Below are positions 1 through 6,955 of a stretch of 7,880 nucleotides of DNA, piece by piece. Within the stretch, counting starts at the first letter, position 1. Each line of letters begins with the position of its first letter. Source of the DNA: Kiritimatiellia bacterium (GTDB lineage Bacteria > Verrucomicrobiota > Kiritimatiellia > SLAD01). The translations under genes and the position numbers were made by a program. The stretch is from assembly GCA_007127595.1 (NCBI GenBank), contig SKZA01000260.1, forward strand, positions 1 through 7,880. The letters are read 5' to 3'. Below the pieces are notes generated by a model, which was not told the origin of the DNA, did no database searches, and saw nothing but the letters and a program-made list of their open reading frames with translations.

Positions 1-295
1 CCTACAAACGCGGTGTATGTAGGGACGCCGTAAGGCGGTTCTCCTGGCACCACTTGATAACGCTATCGCCTTACGACGAACAAATCATGATTGGACAGAG
101 AATCTAGATGCGTCTGCCCTGGTCCCCCCCCTCATAGTCGGGCCAGCTCCTATTCACGTGGCTGTGTAAGTAATTGGCTTAATAATGACGAAGTACCCAA
201 GTAGCTGCGTGGTTACCAAGCTTTCCCCCTCGCGATCTTGTTCTGTCGGGGGCAGGCAAATGCTTCATCCGTCGGAGTGCTGAGTCGAACGGCGC
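1..295. other. Non-coding stretch downstream of the kinase; no gene supported
   Basis: I see no credible coding region, tRNA or rRNA here. The only sizeable reading frame starts at 238, runs into the antisense of the kinase C-terminus and looks like no known protein. Visible structure: a short hairpin at 26-37 (CGCC, loop GTAA, GGCG), whose right half, CGTAAGGCG at 29-37, is also perfectly complementary to CGCCTTACG at 67-75. There is a run of eight C at 124-131. A CCCCC at about 224-228 faces GGGGG at about 248-252 with a long loop; it could act as a weak terminator for the kinase but has no T-tract. The part around 160-225 is more AT-rich than the rest of the window. Confidence 0.5.
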
Positions 296-1990
296 TTACG
301 GAGCGGACGTGCTTCCGCGTCCGGTCTCAGGCGTCAGTTTTGGACCCGTATCCCGGTCCCGGACGCGGGGCCGCTCCGACCCGGGAACCATGGCGGGCAG
401 TTCCACCGTTGGCGGATCAGTAGGTCGCGGTTGCGGCGGTCGAATGTAGGCCTCGGCCCGTTCCAAGCGCGCGGCGTGGGATTCTTCCGCCCACGGTCCG
501 TCATATTCCAAGTAGACGTCGACGGCGAAATCGGGGAGGCCGGCATGCAGATAGGCGCGCGCCCGATCGTCAAGATGCTCAAGGACTTCATCGATGCGCT
601 TGCGCCGCTCCCGTTGCAGGCGTTGCTTGGACCATTGCAGATAAGCTTGTTCCGTTGCGCCTGCGGCGCGCCCCAGTTGGTCCCGCACGACGTCAATGGC
701 TGTGTTCAGGTGATCCGGTGACGCGAAAGCGGAATCCAGCGCCTGTTGCACGAAATCAGGGACGGAGAACTCTTCGGGCTGCGTACGTTGATAATCCCAG
801 ACAAGCCATCCGATGACGCCGGCGATCAGCAGGGCCGCGAGACCGGCGTACCGTCGTTGCCGGCGCCTGCGCAACGTGGCATCCAACAGGACTTCCTGGG
901 TCTGATAGGCCGCCGGAGAAGTCCGCTGTCCCGGCGGGGGAAGAACCGCCAACGTCTCGGCAATGGCATGTAACAGATCGTCCCAGGAATCATAGCGATC
1001 GTTTGGATTCTTTTGCAGCAGGCGTTGCAGGATGGCCTCGCTGCCCGCCGATAGATGCGGGCAGAAGTCGCGGATGGGCGGTGGTGTGGCGCGTTGTTGG
1101 CGGTCGAGCACGCGCCCGATGTCTTCATCGTCAAATGGTGGTCTTCCCGCGAGCATGTGATAGAACGTGATGCCCAGTGAATACATGTCCGATCGGAAAT
1201 CCAGGTCGCGTTCGCCGCGCGTTTGTTCGGGACTCATGTATTGTGGCGTGCCGAAAATCCGGTGCCCGTGTGTATCGGAAGATTCCTCGTACACGAACTT
1301 GGACAGCCCCAAATCCGTCAGCTTCACTTCGCCGCTGCCGTCGATCATGATATTGGCGGGTTTGATGTCGCGATGAACGAACCCGAACTCGTCCCATGCA
1401 TAGCGCAAGGCGTCGCCGACCTTGTCGATCACGGATAACGCTTCCTCTTCATCCAACTGCTTCCACTGCTGTATGCGGGCCTGGACGCTTTCACCGTCCA
1501 CATAGGTCATGGCCAGGTAATGGATATCGTGATGCGTGCCCGCGTAAAAGGCGGTCACGATATTTGGGTGGTACAGGCGCGCAAGATTTTGCACCTCGCG
1601 CCGGAATCGCTCCACCTGTTCGGGGGAAGAGGTCATTTGCGGCGACATTATTTTGACGGCGACGTGCCGGGATAAGGATTGTTGTTTGGCCAGGTACACT
1701 TCGCCCATGGCGCCACGCCCAATGCGTCGGATCAGCTTGAAGTCATCCAGGGTCATGCCCGCCCCGAAACCGATGGCCGGGGTCATGATGATGGAACCGC
1801 AATGGGGACAAGCGAATTCGATGGCGGACGGGGACGCTTCCGTTTCAATCTTCCCATCGCAGGCCGGGCAGTTGAAGGTTATGCGAATACCCGAGGGCAC
1901 GTGGAGGGGCGGGTGCCCCGATGCGTGATCGATGGTCGGGGCGCCGTCCGACGAAGAGTAGTGCGTGCGCGTCGTGTCCATCGAACCCAT
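296..1990 (-). CDS. Transmembrane serine/threonine protein kinase with N-terminal zinc ribbon
   Basis: A PknB/Hanks-type kinase that transfers phosphate from ATP to Ser/Thr of unknown targets; the catalytic domain is cytoplasmic. Numbered from the Met at 1990 (564 aa): a four-Cys zinc ribbon (CPAC at 41-44, CPHC at 61-64), then the kinase domain at about 84-345. The domain has a Gly-loop GRGAMG (91-96), VAVK Lys113, a likely alpha-C Glu132, HRDIKPAN (206-213), DLG in place of DFG (226-228), a GTPQYMSPE activation segment ending near 255, and DFRSDMYSLG of subdomain IX. A basic stretch (RRRRQRR) precedes one membrane helix at about 381-398. An extracytoplasmic region and a Pro-rich tail follow. 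All catalytic residues are present, so it should be active. The frame stays open to 2110, but that start would overlap the divergent gene; Met at 1990 or 1981 fits better, although neither has a clear ribosome-binding site. Substrate unknown. Confidence 0.9.
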   Translation of the reverse strand: MGSMDTTRTHYSSSDGAPTIDHASGHPPLHVPSGIRITFNCPACDGKIETEASPSAIEFACPHCGSIIMTPAIGFGAGMTLDDFKLIRRIGRGAMGEVYLAKQQSLSRHVAVKIMSPQMTSSPEQVERFRREVQNLARLYHPNIVTAFYAGTHHDIHYLAMTYVDGESVQARIQQWKQLDEEEALSVIDKVGDALRYAWDEFGFVHRDIKPANIMIDGSGEVKLTDLGLSKFVYEESSDTHGHRIFGTPQYMSPEQTRGERDLDFRSDMYSLGITFYHMLAGRPPFDDEDIGRVLDRQQRATPPPIRDFCPHLSAGSEAILQRLLQKNPNDRYDSWDDLLHAIAETLAVLPPPGQRTSPAAYQTQEVLLDATLRRRRQRRYAGLAALLIAGVIGWLVWDYQRTQPEEFSVPDFVQQALDSAFASPDHLNTAIDVVRDQLGRAAGATEQAYLQWSKQRLQRERRKRIDEVLEHLDDRARAYLHAGLPDFAVDVYLEYDGPWAEESHAARLERAEAYIRPPQPRPTDPPTVELPAMVPGSERPRVRDRDTGPKLTPETGRGSTSAP

Positions 1991-2095
1991 GATACCGAAT
2001 GGAGGCAGGGCAGTGCAAGTTTCGCAGAAGTCTGTTATCGTGCGCTTGGTTCGGGTCGCCTCAGGTAAAACGCGATAAGGAAGCGAAGAAGGGCC

Positions 2096-2767
2096 ATGCG
2101 ACGTGTACATCCAATCATGCGAAGGAGCATGCAGGGACTCATCCTGCTATGCGCCGTTCTGTTTCTGGTGCAACTGGCGCTGCCCGTGTCCGGGCTGCAG
2201 GGACGGTGGGCCCGATGGTTGGCCGCGCCTGAATACGCCCTTGAGCGCGATCCGGCGTACATCGTGGTGTTGGGTGGCGGCGGGATTCCCAGCAAATCCG
2301 GATTCGTGCGCACATGGCATGCCGCCGACGCGGCCATGGAATATGAAGACGCCATGGTCATTGTCTCACTACCCGCGGACGGTGATCCGGAAGAAGCGAG
2401 CGTGGGTCGTATGAAGCAGGAACTGATCCTGCGCGGTATTTCGGAAGAACGGATTCTCATGGAAACGCGCGGGCTCAACACGCACGAACAGGCGATAAAC
2501 ATCCGCGCCATGTTGGGGGAGGAAGCGTTGGCCGAGCCGGTGCTGGTTGTGACGTCGTCCTATCATATTCGCCGCTCGGTGCTCTGTTTTCGGAAAGCGG
2601 GTTTTCAGGAGATCGGTGTGCGGGGCGCCGTATCGATCGGCGCCGAGGCCGATTTCGGGCGCTGGATCTTTTTACGTTACGGCATATGGCAGGCGTTATC
2701 CGACCAGCCCGTTTATGTTCGGGAAATGGTTGCCTTGGCGGCGTATCGCGTGCGCGGATGGATATGA
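2096..2767 (+). CDS. YdcF/SanA-like DUF218 family membrane-anchored protein
   Basis: A 223-aa protein with a hydrophobic N-terminal helix (about residues 13-33) after several Arg, so it is probably an inner-membrane anchor with the domain outside the cytoplasm. The DUF218 fold is supported by IVVLGGGG (56-63), the GLNTHEQA motif (126-133), typical of this family's S/N-T-x-E-N/Q-A signature, and VVTSSYHIRRS (151-161) followed by a Cys-Phe-Arg-Lys-Ala-Gly segment. Members such as SanA, ElyC and YdcF are linked to envelope integrity or to lipid-carrier and peptidoglycan metabolism, but the biochemical activity is largely undefined. The Met at 2096 follows GAAGGG at short spacing; Met at 2117 or 2129 are alternatives, the latter with GAAGGAG too close to the codon. 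It is divergent from the kinase (about 105 bp between starts) and convergent with the phosphopentomutase gene (65 bp). A link to the microcompartment is not evident. Confidence 0.85.
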   Translation: MRRVHPIMRRSMQGLILLCAVLFLVQLALPVSGLQGRWARWLAAPEYALERDPAYIVVLGGGGIPSKSGFVRTWHAADAAMEYEDAMVIVSLPADGDPEEASVGRMKQELILRGISEERILMETRGLNTHEQAINIRAMLGEEALAEPVLVVTSSYHIRRSVLCFRKAGFQEIGVRGAVSIGAEADFGRWIFLRYGIWQALSDQPVYVREMVALAAYRVRGWI

Positions 2768-2832
2768 TGCAGGTTCCCCCTCGAAACCGTCTATTATACA
2801 GAGACCGGCTCCGCGGCCTTCGGGTCAACGTC

Positions 2833-4008
2833 CTACAGAAACGATTTGCCCTTGGGCATCGGTTTCAGGTCGAAGAAGTCCGCGATGCTTTGGGCGACAT
2901 CGTAGAAACCGACGCGTAGACCAAGATTTCTTGAAGGTCGACCCTGTTGATACACGATCAGCGGGACGTATTCCCTCGTGTGATCCGTACCGTGATGCGT
3001 GGGATCGTTGCCATGATCCGCGGTGATGATCAGGAGGTCGTCCGGGGTGAGCAGTTTGACGTATTCGCTGAAATACGCGTCGGTTTGTTGCAGCGCGTCG
3101 GCATAGCCCTTCACGTCGCGCCGATGGCCGTAGATCATGTCGAAATCAATGAAGTTGGCGATGATGAGGCCATTCTTGTGATCGCGCGTAAACCGGGTGA
3201 CCGCTTCCTGCGAGGCTTGTGTATTGCCGGTATGGTCCGATTCCGTGATGCCGCGATGGGCGTAAATGTCTTCGATCTTGCCGACGGCATAGACCGGGAG
3301 GCCGGCCTCGTGAACCCGTTCCAAGATCAGCGGTTCGGTCGGTTCGAAGGCGTAGTCGCGTCGATCGGTGGTCCGCTCAAACGCGCCCGGTTCGCCGCGA
3401 AAAGGACGCGCGATGACGCGCCCGGTCCGATAGGGATTACACAGTTCACGCGCAATTTCGCATGCGCGATAGAGTTCTTCGAGCGGCACGACATCCACAT
3501 GGGCGGCGATCTGGAAGACGGAATCGGCGCTGGTATAGACGATCCATTTCCCCGTCTTCATGTGCTCTTCGCCGAGCTCGTTGATGATGCCCGTCCCGCT
3601 CGCGGCCTTGTTGCCTAGAACGTCACGGCCGGTTTGCTCCACAAAGGGCTTGATCAGATCGTCGGGAAACGAAGGGGCATCGGGCGGGAACACGCTGAAC
3701 CCGGGATTCATTTCGATGCCGGCCAGTTCCCAGTGCCCCGTGATGGTGTCTTTGCCTTCCGAGAGTTCCTGCATGGCGCCGTAGGACGCGCCGGGCTCTT
3801 TGACCGGCGATACGCCTTTGATCGGTTTGCCGTCGGGCAGGATGGAGGGGATGTTGCCCAGACCCATGGATTCCAGGAAAGGCAGGGACAAGCCGCCCAT
3901 CGCATCGGCGATATGGGGCACCGTAGCTGCTCCGGCGTCGCCGTATTGGTCCGCGTCCGGCGCCGCGCCGATGCCGACTGAATCGAGAATGATCAAAATC
4001 GCTCGCAT
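2833..4008 (-). CDS. deoB: Phosphopentomutase
   Basis: Interconverts ribose-1-P/ribose-5-P and deoxyribose-1-P/deoxyribose-5-P in nucleoside salvage; cytoplasmic, alkaline-phosphatase superfamily, two Mn ions. The 391-aa length is normal for the family. Visible active-site features: ILDSVGIGAAPDA with Asp9; KDTITGHWE (86-94), which contains the Thr that is phosphorylated in characterised homologues; NFIDFDMIYGHRRD (285-298) with Asp290 and His295; ADHGNDPTHHGTDHT (330-344) with Asp331, His332 and His343. These match the spacing of the metal ligands known in Bacillus DeoB. It is complete. AAAGG lies about 8 nt before the ATG. It lies 164 bp after BMC-P3 on the same strand, with a TATAAT box and an inverted repeat in the gap, so it may be both read through from the shell operon and transcribed on its own. 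Context suggests it feeds deoxyribose-5-P towards an aldolase whose acetaldehyde is used by the compartment (inference). Confidence 0.96.
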   Translation of the reverse strand: MRAILIILDSVGIGAAPDADQYGDAGAATVPHIADAMGGLSLPFLESMGLGNIPSILPDGKPIKGVSPVKEPGASYGAMQELSEGKDTITGHWELAGIEMNPGFSVFPPDAPSFPDDLIKPFVEQTGRDVLGNKAASGTGIINELGEEHMKTGKWIVYTSADSVFQIAAHVDVVPLEELYRACEIARELCNPYRTGRVIARPFRGEPGAFERTTDRRDYAFEPTEPLILERVHEAGLPVYAVGKIEDIYAHRGITESDHTGNTQASQEAVTRFTRDHKNGLIIANFIDFDMIYGHRRDVKGYADALQQTDAYFSEYVKLLTPDDLLIITADHGNDPTHHGTDHTREYVPLIVYQQGRPSRNLGLRVGFYDVAQSIADFFDLKPMPKGKSFL

Positions 4009-4022
4009 GGTCTAACCTTTGG

Positions 4023-4177
4023 TTTGAACAGAAGCTCGCAAAGTATTTTCCTGCATGACTAGCCGAATTATACAAGGCCGCCGTTTGAAAAGTTGGTGTC
4101 TATTCACGCAATCGACATGATCTTCTGAATTGAACGAGCAGGTCCCATGAAACAGTCTTTGCGACCTTCTGTTCAAC
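4023..4177. repeat. Long inverted repeat between BMC-P3 and deoB
   Basis: The arm at 4023-4043 (starts TTTGAACAGAAG, ends CGCAAAG) is the reverse complement of the arm at 4157-4177 (starts CTTTGCGA, ends GTTCAAC). They match at 19 of 21 positions, with one internal mismatch and one at the outer end. The sequences just inside the arms are also loosely complementary, so the stem may extend imperfectly. About 113 bp lie between the arms and hold the TATAAT box. The 4157-4177 arm covers the BMC-P3 stop codon (4173-4175); the other arm would be in the deoB leader. It could be an mRNA stem, a pair of regulator sites or a small inverted-repeat element. I found no clear target-site duplication. Confidence 0.7.
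4067..4072 (-). promoter_or_regulatory. Candidate -10 box of a deoB promoter
   Basis: On the minus strand this reads TATAAT, an exact match to the sigma-70 type -10 consensus, in an otherwise GC-rich window. The implied start point near 4060 would leave a leader of about 50 nt before the deoB ATG. The -35 side is weak: CAACTT is found at 17-bp spacing and there is no TG extension. The box lies inside the loop of the 4023-4177 inverted repeat. This is a sequence match only. Confidence 0.35.
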
Positions 4178-4448
4178 TTTTGACCACGTCCACACTGTCG
4201 ATGATACCGACGATGATGGAACGGATCGGAGCGCTGGGATCGCCGACGATTTGACGCGCGCCGTTGCCTTCATCCACCACGAGCACGGGATCGCCGACAC
4301 CCGCATCGACGGAATCGACGGCGATGAGATAGTCGCCCGTTCGTTTGCCGTTCAGATCGGTCTTATCCACGATCAGGAGCCGTTTCCCGTCATAGAAGGG
4401 ATGGTTGATCGTGGAGAAGATATTGCCGGATACGACGCCCGTAATCAT
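4173..4448 (-). CDS. BMC-P3: EutN/CcmL-family microcompartment vertex protein
   Basis: A 91-aa pentamer-forming shell protein that caps the vertices of the icosahedral compartment. The family pattern is clear: a short N-terminal strand MITGVVSGNI, ALIVD-like core (RLLIVDKTD, 23-31), LIAVDSVDAGVGDPVLVVDEG (41-61), GNGARQ (61-66), and the closing SIIVGIIDSVDV (77-88). Length is typical for EutN/CcmL. Its ATG overlaps the TGA of BMC-P2 as ATGA (4445-4448), so translation is probably coupled; AAAGGCGG lies upstream. Of the three BMC-P copies it best keeps the canonical GDPVLVVDEGNGAR segment. Its stop codon lies within an arm of the inverted repeat that extends towards deoB. The exact vertex role relative to the other two copies cannot be read from sequence. 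Confidence 0.93.
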   Translation of the reverse strand: MITGVVSGNIFSTINHPFYDGKRLLIVDKTDLNGKRTGDYLIAVDSVDAGVGDPVLVVDEGNGARQIVGDPSAPIRSIIVGIIDSVDVVKS

Positions 4449-4729
4449 GCGTCACCGCCTTTCTCAACGGTCAGGTCGTCCACGATCCCGATGATCGCAT
4501 GATCGACCGGCACAAACCACGGGTCCAGCGCCATGGCCGCTTCGCGTCCGCCCTCGTAGTAGATCAGCTCGTCCGGTCCGGCCATGCGCGTCGAGTCCGC
4601 GCATACGATGGCCTTTCCTTTCGGCTTCAGGTCCTTGCCGAGCGGCTGCACCCACAGCATAGGCACGGATGCCAACCCCTCGTACACATCGCAGGGCACC
4701 ACGGTGCCGATGACTTTTCCTAACAGCAT
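4445..4729 (-). CDS. BMC-P2: EutN/CcmL-family microcompartment vertex protein (divergent copy)
   Basis: A 94-aa BMC-P shell protein. MLLGKVIGTVVPCDVYEGL is a typical EutN/CcmL N-terminus. The segment from KGKAIVCADSTRMAGPDELIYYEGG (about 38-61) corresponds to the family's VAVDxVGAGxGExVLVxxGS core, and HAIIGIVDDLTV (77-88) is the terminal strand. It departs from the usual pattern: the SSAR/GNGAR motif is replaced by GGREAAMALDPWF, so the loop differs from both other copies. AGGGG lies about 8 nt before the ATG. It is the first gene after a heptad-repeat palindrome (4746-4845) that separates it from BMC-T, and it overlaps BMC-P3 by 4 bp (ATGA). It probably forms its own pentamer class at the vertices. 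Confidence 0.92.
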   Translation of the reverse strand: MLLGKVIGTVVPCDVYEGLASVPMLWVQPLGKDLKPKGKAIVCADSTRMAGPDELIYYEGGREAAMALDPWFVPVDHAIIGIVDDLTVEKGGDA

Positions 4730-4745
4730 TTCAATTTCCCCTGAT

Positions 4746-4845
4746 GAAGCGTAAGAAGTAAGAAGTAAAAAGTTAAACGTCAGACATTAGACACCCACTT
4801 CTCACTTCTCACTTCTCACTTCTTACTTCTTACGTCTCACGTCTT
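4746..4845. repeat. Palindromic heptad-repeat array A (between BMC-T and BMC-P2)
   Basis: On the plus strand, 4797-4845 is seven tandem 7-bp units: ACTTCTC x3, ACTTCTT x2, ACGTCTC, ACGTCTT. Positions 4746-4794 are seven more degenerate units in the opposite sense (GAAGCGT, AAGAAGT x2, AAAAAGT, TAAACGT, CAGACAT, TAGACAC). As a result 4750-4766 pairs perfectly with 4818-4834 (17 bp), giving a long stem around a repeat-containing loop. The array fills most of the 128-bp gap. A related array lies at 6956-7045. Period 7 and an intergenic place rule out codon-based repeats. Confidence 0.9.
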
Positions 4846-4857
4846 CCGTCCCTCTCC

Positions 4858-5469
4858 CTACGGCAGTTCTCCATTCAAATTCGTCAGCTGCGCGTCGCCG
4901 AACGAAGTGCTGTAATTGATTTGTGCCGCCAACGCTTCGTGCGGCGAGGTAATGATCTTGTGTACCACCTGATGTTTCTTATCTTCCAAATACGATACCG
5001 CAATATCGAGGGCGGCTTCAATATCATAGAGTTCGCCGTTGAAAATGCTGACGCCCTTGCCATGCAACAGGCTATCGGCGAGGCGTAATTCGATAAGGTC
5101 AACCGTCGTGCCTTTGAGGGCCAGTTCCGCGGCGCGAACGTTACAAGATGTCGTTTCCGTTTCCACAATGCCGATGGCGCCATCCCGGCAGAGAACGCGT
5201 TTGCCAAAAACGGCGTCGTGAAGGGCCACGTCGATGTCCGGCAGAAAAACGTGGTCGACAAGGTTGTCTTTCGCCCAATACAACCCTTCGTGGTAGGATT
5301 CCTCGACGGAGGCCGTGCTGCCCGCGACGAGGGTGAGGTACCGGCCATGGCTGATGGTGCCGCATTTTACCAGGGAAATGGGCGCCTTCTTGATCAAGGC
5401 ATCGGTCGTGTGCATACCGATGGCGATGTCCTTGAATTCAAGGGTCGCAATAGCCGGATATTTCTTCAT
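4858..5469 (-). CDS. BMC-T: tandem-domain microcompartment shell protein, PduT-like
   Basis: A 203-aa protein with two BMC domains in canonical (non-permuted) order, which should trimerise into a pseudohexameric shell tile. Domain 1 (about 5-88) holds AIGMHTTDALIKKAPISLV, pore loop CGTISHGRY (36-44) and the LTLVAG strand. Domain 2 (about 97-183) holds AIGIVETETTSCNVRAAELALK, pore loop ADSLLHGKG (131-139) and FNGELYDIEAALD, ending ITSPHEAL. This layout matches PduT and the BMC-T1 type. At the PduT Fe-S cysteine position (TICPGK) this protein has Ser40 (TISHGR), so a PduT-style central cluster is unlikely; a Cys sits four residues earlier. Both pore loops carry a His before the conserved Gly, and loop 2 seems one residue longer than in PduT. 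The start overlaps the dehydrogenase stop as TAATG, with AGGA inside the upstream gene, implying coupled translation. The last 20 residues look like a flexible tail. Confidence 0.93.
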   Translation of the reverse strand: MKKYPAIATLEFKDIAIGMHTTDALIKKAPISLVKCGTISHGRYLTLVAGSTASVEESYHEGLYWAKDNLVDHVFLPDIDVALHDAVFGKRVLCRDGAIGIVETETTSCNVRAAELALKGTTVDLIELRLADSLLHGKGVSIFNGELYDIEAALDIAVSYLEDKKHQVVHKIITSPHEALAAQINYSTSFGDAQLTNLNGELP

Positions 5470-6935
5470 TAAACGATCCTGAAATGATCAACCAGCGTAC
5501 AGCGTCGCCAGCGCGAGAAGCTTACGGGGCCGGTCATTCCTTCGCCGGTCGGGCTGGCGATGGTGAAGGAGGTGCATCCTTCGCCGCCGAGGCCCAGTCC
5601 GGCCTGGGATCGTCCGTTTTTCACGAAGATACTGCAATTGCACTCGCGCGCCATACGGCTGAGCCGGTCCAAATGTTTCGAATGCATGATGGCCGTGTGA
5701 TAGCACTTGCCTTCCATCTCGATACCCAGATCGATGGCTTGGTCGGCGTCCTTGACGCGGGCGATGGGCAGGATGGGCATCATCTGCTCGGTCCACATCA
5801 TCGGGTGATCGACATCCACCTCGACAATGCCGAGCCGGATGGTGCTGGGCACGCTCATGCCGATCTGCGAAAGAATGACGTCGGCGTTCTTGCCGATGAG
5901 CTTGCGGTTGATCTCCGCATGACCGCGCGGTCCAGCCATCTTGGTGAACATGACCTGTTCCAGAGCCTTCAACTTGCCCTTGTCGATCAACGCGGCGCCA
6001 TGATGGACCATGGACTTGATCAATGCGTCGGCCACGGAGTCCACCACGATGACTTCCTTTTCGTCGGCGCAGATGATGTTGTTATCCGTGGACGCGCCGA
6101 GCACGATGTCACGGCCGGCCTGGTCCATGTCCGCCGTTTCATCAACGACGACCGGTGGATTACCGGGGCCGGCGCAGATCGCGCGTTTCCCGCTGGCCAT
6201 GGCCGCCTTGACCACGCCGCCGCCGCCGGTGACGACGAGGATGCGAATGCCCGGATGCTGCATCAATTGCTGGGCGCTTTCGATGGACGGGTTTGCGACG
6301 CCGACGACGACATTGGGCGGGCCGCCGGCTTCCGTCACGGCTTTGTTGACCAGAACGATCGTTTCCATCGAGCAGCGTTTCGACGCCGGATGCGCATTGA
6401 AGACGACGGTATTCCCCGCGGACAACATGCCGATCGAGTTGTTGATAATTGTCGAGGTCGGGTTCGTACACGGGGTAATGGCGCCGATCACGCCGTAGGG
6501 CGCGGGCTCCGTCAGCGTCAAGCCGTGATCGCCCGTTTCGGCAGTGGGGTGGAGGACCTCGGGACCCGGGGTCTTCTCAATGACCAACTCGTTCTTGACA
6601 ATCTTGTCTTCGAAGCGGCCCAACCCGGTTTCTTCGTGCGCGGACTTGGCCAACGCCGTCTTGTTCTCGCGCATCGTTTGCCGAATGTTCTCGATGATCT
6701 TCTTCCGATGATCGAGGGGCAGGGCGGAATAGACGGGAAAGGCGGCGCGTGCGGCGGTGATCGCCTCATCCACGCTGTTGAAAACGCCCATGCCCGACGG
6801 GACCCCCGGCTCGGGAGCCGGCGCGGCAGGCGCCGCGTATCCCCCGCCGCCGCCTCCTCCAGTCGGCGCGCGTCCGAGATCGGATACGATCTTCCGTGCG
6901 ATTGCTTCAATGTCTTGATCGGATAATGTTGCCAT
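5469..6935 (-). CDS. CoA-acylating aldehyde dehydrogenase, microcompartment-targeted (PduP/EutE family)
   Basis: Oxidises an aldehyde with NAD+ and CoA to an acyl-CoA inside the compartment. 488 aa. Residues 4-20 (LSDQDIEAIARKIVSDL) form an amphipathic helix of the encapsulation-peptide type. A Gly-rich then Ala/Pro-rich linker (about 21-47) follows, joining it to the catalytic domain. Catalytic landmarks: YGVIGAITPCTNP (147-159), VTGGGGVVKAA (235-245) in the nucleotide-binding region, GPGNPPVVVDETADMDQA (256-273), and the nucleophile Cys289 in NNIICADEKE. The C-terminus RRCTLVDHFRIV resembles BMC-associated members. ATG at 6935 has AAGGGA at 5-nt spacing. It sits between two shell genes, overlapping BMC-T by 1 bp. 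The substrate is not set by sequence: acetaldehyde fits the deoB link, while propionaldehyde or another short aldehyde is possible. The gene family is sure, the substrate is not. Confidence 0.95.
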   Translation of the reverse strand: MATLSDQDIEAIARKIVSDLGRAPTGGGGGGGYAAPAAPAPEPGVPSGMGVFNSVDEAITAARAAFPVYSALPLDHRKKIIENIRQTMRENKTALAKSAHEETGLGRFEDKIVKNELVIEKTPGPEVLHPTAETGDHGLTLTEPAPYGVIGAITPCTNPTSTIINNSIGMLSAGNTVVFNAHPASKRCSMETIVLVNKAVTEAGGPPNVVVGVANPSIESAQQLMQHPGIRILVVTGGGGVVKAAMASGKRAICAGPGNPPVVVDETADMDQAGRDIVLGASTDNNIICADEKEVIVVDSVADALIKSMVHHGAALIDKGKLKALEQVMFTKMAGPRGHAEINRKLIGKNADVILSQIGMSVPSTIRLGIVEVDVDHPMMWTEQMMPILPIARVKDADQAIDLGIEMEGKCYHTAIMHSKHLDRLSRMARECNCSIFVKNGRSQAGLGLGGEGCTSFTIASPTGEGMTGPVSFSRWRRCTLVDHFRIV

Positions 6936-6955
6936 GTCTATCCCTTCGGGGACGT

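Noticed and set aside
280..295. tRNA T-loop-like GTTCGACTC on the minus strand
   Set aside because: The flanking bases do not form a T-stem, and no acceptor or anticodon arm can be built around it.
238..423. Small plus-strand reading frame at the left edge
   Set aside because: It runs antisense into the kinase tail, resembles no family and lacks a convincing ribosome-binding site.
1991..2110. Upstream extension of the kinase reading frame by 40 codons
   Set aside because: It would overlap the start of the divergent DUF218 gene, and the extra residues carry no conserved motif. The Met at 1990 or 1981 is more plausible.
2768..2832. Bidirectional terminator between the convergent DUF218 and deoB genes
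   Set aside because: Only weak 4-bp pairings (GACC with GGTC) and no T-tract on either strand; not enough to call.
2947..3618. Plus-strand open frame of 223 codons opposite deoB
   Set aside because: Antisense shadow of a clear phosphopentomutase; no recognisable domain or good ribosome-binding site.
4797..4845. Tandem repeats considered as a CRISPR array
   Set aside because: The unit is 7 bp with no spacers; it is a short tandem repeat forming one half of a palindrome.
5484..6926. Plus-strand open frame of 480 codons opposite the aldehyde dehydrogenase
   Set aside because: It mirrors a strongly conserved enzyme on the other strand. Its composition (Asp, Gly, His, Arg rich) is what the antisense of a GC-rich gene gives, and no family motif is visible.
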